Source: CAMDPA01 sp050186055
Lineage (GTDB): Bacteria > Pseudomonadota > Alphaproteobacteria > Rhizobiales > Hyphomicrobiaceae
Length of the DNA: 15,609 nt
NCBI GenBank assembly: GCA_050186055.1
Contig: JBFWYV010000099.1
Coordinates: 1-15,609 of the forward strand
Reading direction: 5' to 3'
Numbering within the stretch: the first letter of the stretch is position 1; each line of letters opens with the position of its first letter. The notes under the pieces were generated by a model. It saw only the letters and a program-made list of their open reading frames with translations, was not told the DNA's origin and did not search any database. Made by a program: the position numbers and the translations under genes. Shown piece after piece: positions 13,575 through 15,609 of the stretch.

Positions 13575-15609
13575 CTACTCCGCCGCCTCGCTCGCGCGGC
13601 GTACGGCCTCGACACGCGCAGCACAGTATTTGAACTCGGGAATTTTGCCGAACGGATCGAGCGCCGGATTGGTAAGCAGATTGGCCGCAGCCTCCACGTA
13701 GGCAAACGGAATGAACACCACGCCGTCGGGTACCGCGTCGTCCTGGCGCGCAGCGAGTTCCACCACGCCGCGGCGCGTCGCCACCCGCACGAAGTCCCCC
13801 GGACGGATACCGAGCTTGGCGATGGTGCCGCGCGAGACCGCCGCGATCGGACTGGGCTCGAGCGCGTCGAGCGTCGAGGCGCGCCGCGTCATGGCACCGG
13901 TATGCCAGTGCTCAAGCTGTCGGCCGGTCGTGAGAATGAACGGATACTCGTCGTCCGGCACCTCGTCTGGCGGAATGAGCTTCGCCGCCACGAGCTTGCC
14001 GACGCCGCCGGGCCGCGGGAAGCCCTTGTCGAACACCACGTCGCGGCCCGGCTTGTCCGGTGCGTCGCACGGATAGGTGACGGCATCCTCACGCGCCACG
14101 CGCTCCCAGGAGATGTTGTCGAGCGAGGGCATCAGCGCAGCCATCTCTGCGTAGATTTCGCTCGGATGCGTATAGTTCCAGGGCAGGCCGATGCGCCGGC
14201 CGATCTCCTGGATGATCCACCAGTCGCATCTGGCCTCCCCCGGTAGCGGCAGCGCCTGCCGCCCCATCTGGACTTGTCGATTCGTGTTGGTCACCGTGCC
14301 GTCCTTCTCCGGCCAGGCCGAGGCCGGCAGCACCACGTCGGCGTAGATCGCGGTCTCGGTGAGGAACAGGTCCTGCACCACGAGATGCTCCAGGTGCGCC
14401 AGCGCCTCGCGGGCATGGTTGAGGTCGGGATCCGACATCGCGGGGTTCTCCCCCATGATGTACATGCCCTTGATCTGATCGGCGTGGATCGCGTCCATGA
14501 TCTCGACGACGGTGAGGCCGCACTTGGGATCGAGCCTGGTGCCCCAGGCTGTCTCGTACTTGGCACGGATCTCCTCGTTCTCGACCGACTTGTAGTCGGG
14601 GAAGAACATCGGAATGAGCCCAGCGTCGGAGGCGCCCTGCACGTTGTTCTGGCCGCGCAGCGGATGCAGGCCGGTGCCGGGCCTGCCGATCTGGCCGGTG
14701 ATCAGGGAGAGCGCGATCAGGCAGCGGGCGTTGTCGGTGCCGTGGGTGTGCTGCGACACGCCCATGCCCCAGAAGATGATCGCCGACCTGGCGCGCGCGA
14801 ACTTGCGCGCCACGATGCGCAGTTCGTCGGCCTCGATACCGCAGATCGGCGCCATTTCCTCGGGCGTGAACTCCTTGATGCTCTCGGCGAAAGCCGGGAA
14901 GCCTTCGACGTAGGTCTGGATATACTGCTCGTCGTAGAGTCCCTCGGTGACGATGGTGTTGAGGATGCCGTTGAGCATCGCAACGTCGGTGCCGTTCTTG
15001 AATTGCAGCATGTGCGAGGCATGGCGCTTGAGCGCGTGCCCGCGTGGGTCCATGACAATGAGCTGTGCCCCGCGCTTGGCCGCCTGCTTGAAGAAGGTCG
15101 CGGCGACGGGATGGTTCTCGGTCGGGTTGGCGCCGATCACCACGATGACTTCCGAGTTCTTGCATTCATTGAAGGTGGCCGACACCGCGCCCGAGCCCAC
15201 GCCCTCCATCAGCGCTGCCACCGACGAGGCGTGACACAGCCGCGTACAGTGATCGACGTTGTTGGTGCCGAAGCCAGTGCGCACGAGCTTCTGGAACAGG
15301 TACGCCTCTTCGTTGGAGCCCTTGGCCGAGCCGAAGCCGGCGAGCGCGCCGGAGCCGTCGCGGTCGCGGATCTTCTTCAGGCCGGCGGCGGCCCGGTCGA
15401 GCGCCTCCTCCCACGTGGCCTCGCGGAAATGCGTCCACGGGTTTGCCGGGTCGATCGCCTCGTGCGGCACCTTCGGCACGCCGTCCTTGCGGATCATCGG
15501 CTTCACGAGCCGCTGCGGATTGTGCACGTAGTCGAAGCCGAAACGGCCTTTTACGCACAGCCGGGTCTGGTTGGCGGGGCCGTTCCTGCCGCTCACATAA
15601 AGCAGCTTG
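13575..15609 (-). CDS. fdsA: Formate dehydrogenase alpha subunit, soluble FdsA-like type (N-terminus outside window)
   Basis: The frame is open to the right edge (KLLYVSGRNGPANQTRLCVKG reads through it), so the gene starts outside. Family members are about 900 or more residues; 677 complete codons are visible. Present are the last ligand of the N-terminal [4Fe-4S] cluster with its adjacent lysine (LCVKG), the catalytic cysteine-histidine in TRLCHASSV (Cys codon 15236-15234), the GMGVSQHTHGTDNAR cofactor region, and the C-terminal dinucleotide-binding domain (EYPFILTTGRQLEHWHTGAMT). The sequence is closest to FdsA/FdhF-type enzymes such as the NAD-linked FDH of Rhodobacter capsulatus. Any Tat signal or extra N-terminal FeS domains cannot be seen, so location and partners (FdsB/FdsG-like) are inferred. 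The stop is the TAG at 13577-13575. Confidence 0.85.
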   Translation of the reverse strand, partial: KLLYVSGRNGPANQTRLCVKGRFGFDYVHNPQRLVKPMIRKDGVPKVPHEAIDPANPWTHFREATWEEALDRAAAGLKKIRDRDGSGALAGFGSAKGSNEEAYLFQKLVRTGFGTNNVDHCTRLCHASSVAALMEGVGSGAVSATFNECKNSEVIVVIGANPTENHPVAATFFKQAAKRGAQLIVMDPRGHALKRHASHMLQFKNGTDVAMLNGILNTIVTEGLYDEQYIQTYVEGFPAFAESIKEFTPEEMAPICGIEADELRIVARKFARARSAIIFWGMGVSQHTHGTDNARCLIALSLITGQIGRPGTGLHPLRGQNNVQGASDAGLIPMFFPDYKSVENEEIRAKYETAWGTRLDPKCGLTVVEIMDAIHADQIKGMYIMGENPAMSDPDLNHAREALAHLEHLVVQDLFLTETAIYADVVLPASAWPEKDGTVTNTNRQVQMGRQALPLPGEARCDWWIIQEIGRRIGLPWNYTHPSEIYAEMAALMPSLDNISWERVAREDAVTYPCDAPDKPGRDVVFDKGFPRPGGVGKLVAAKLIPPDEVPDDEYPFILTTGRQLEHWHTGAMTRRASTLDALEPSPIAAVSRGTIAKLGIRPGDFVRVATRRGVVELAARQDDAVPDGVVFIPFAYVEAAANLLTNPALDPFGKIPEFKYCAARVEAVRRASEAAE

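Noticed and set aside
15234..15236. Possible selenocysteine at the second FDH active site.
   Set aside because: The codon reads TGT on the minus strand, so it is plain cysteine; the first FDH is also TGC, not TGA.

Overview
The window is high-GC proteobacterial DNA. Its gene content fits an alphaproteobacterium of the order Hyphomicrobiales (Rhizobiales), probably of the Bradyrhizobium/Xanthobacteraceae type. The grounds are the DUF6352/DUF6505/DUF3305/DUF3306 set beside a Tat-exported formate dehydrogenase, a 41-residue membrane peptide that looks familiar from that group, and frequent TTG/GTG starts. The genus is inference; no rRNA or tRNA is present.

Layout. At 1-56 (minus) is the 5' end of a mobB-like gene (molybdenum cofactor nucleotide addition), cut by the window edge. 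57-365 is non-coding and holds two palindromes. 366-491 is a small membrane peptide. 492-751 is non-coding with a possible promoter. At 752-4308 (plus) five genes overlap by 4 bases at each junction: a degenerate biotin/lipoate ligase-like protein, DUF6505, DUF6352, DUF3305 and DUF3306. At 4439-10099 (plus) is the respiratory formate dehydrogenase (FDH) operon: a helix-turn-helix/TorD fusion chaperone, a 70-residue Tat-signal protein, the catalytic alpha subunit, the four-cluster beta subunit and the cytochrome b gamma subunit. 10206-12215 encodes a 669-residue protein with four [4Fe-4S] motifs. Converging on it, three bases away on the minus strand, is a second unit: a cytoplasmic-type FDH alpha subunit (13575 to the right edge, N-terminus missing) followed downstream by a periplasmic WD40 propeller fused to cytochrome c (12219-13502).

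How it fits together. The plus-strand genes describe a periplasm-facing formate:quinone oxidoreductase. Alpha oxidises formate at a Mo/W-bis-MGD centre with Cys200 in place of selenocysteine, beta wires the electrons through four FeS clusters, and gamma passes them to quinone. TorD, MobB and the DUF cassette are most simply read as its assembly and cofactor machinery. The minus-strand enzyme looks like the catalytic subunit of a soluble, possibly NAD-linked FDH; its partner subunits would lie beyond the right edge.

The least explained parts are the overlapping DUF cassette built on a ligase fold without its catalytic lysine, the DNA-binding/chaperone fusion, a 19-bp palindrome (CCATAG-N7-CTATSG) found upstream of both the 41-aa gene and the FDH operon, the four-cluster ferredoxin with extra CxxC pairs, and the WD40-cytochrome c protein. 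No mobile element, CRISPR array, tRNA or rRNA was seen. No fdhD or fdhE is in the window.
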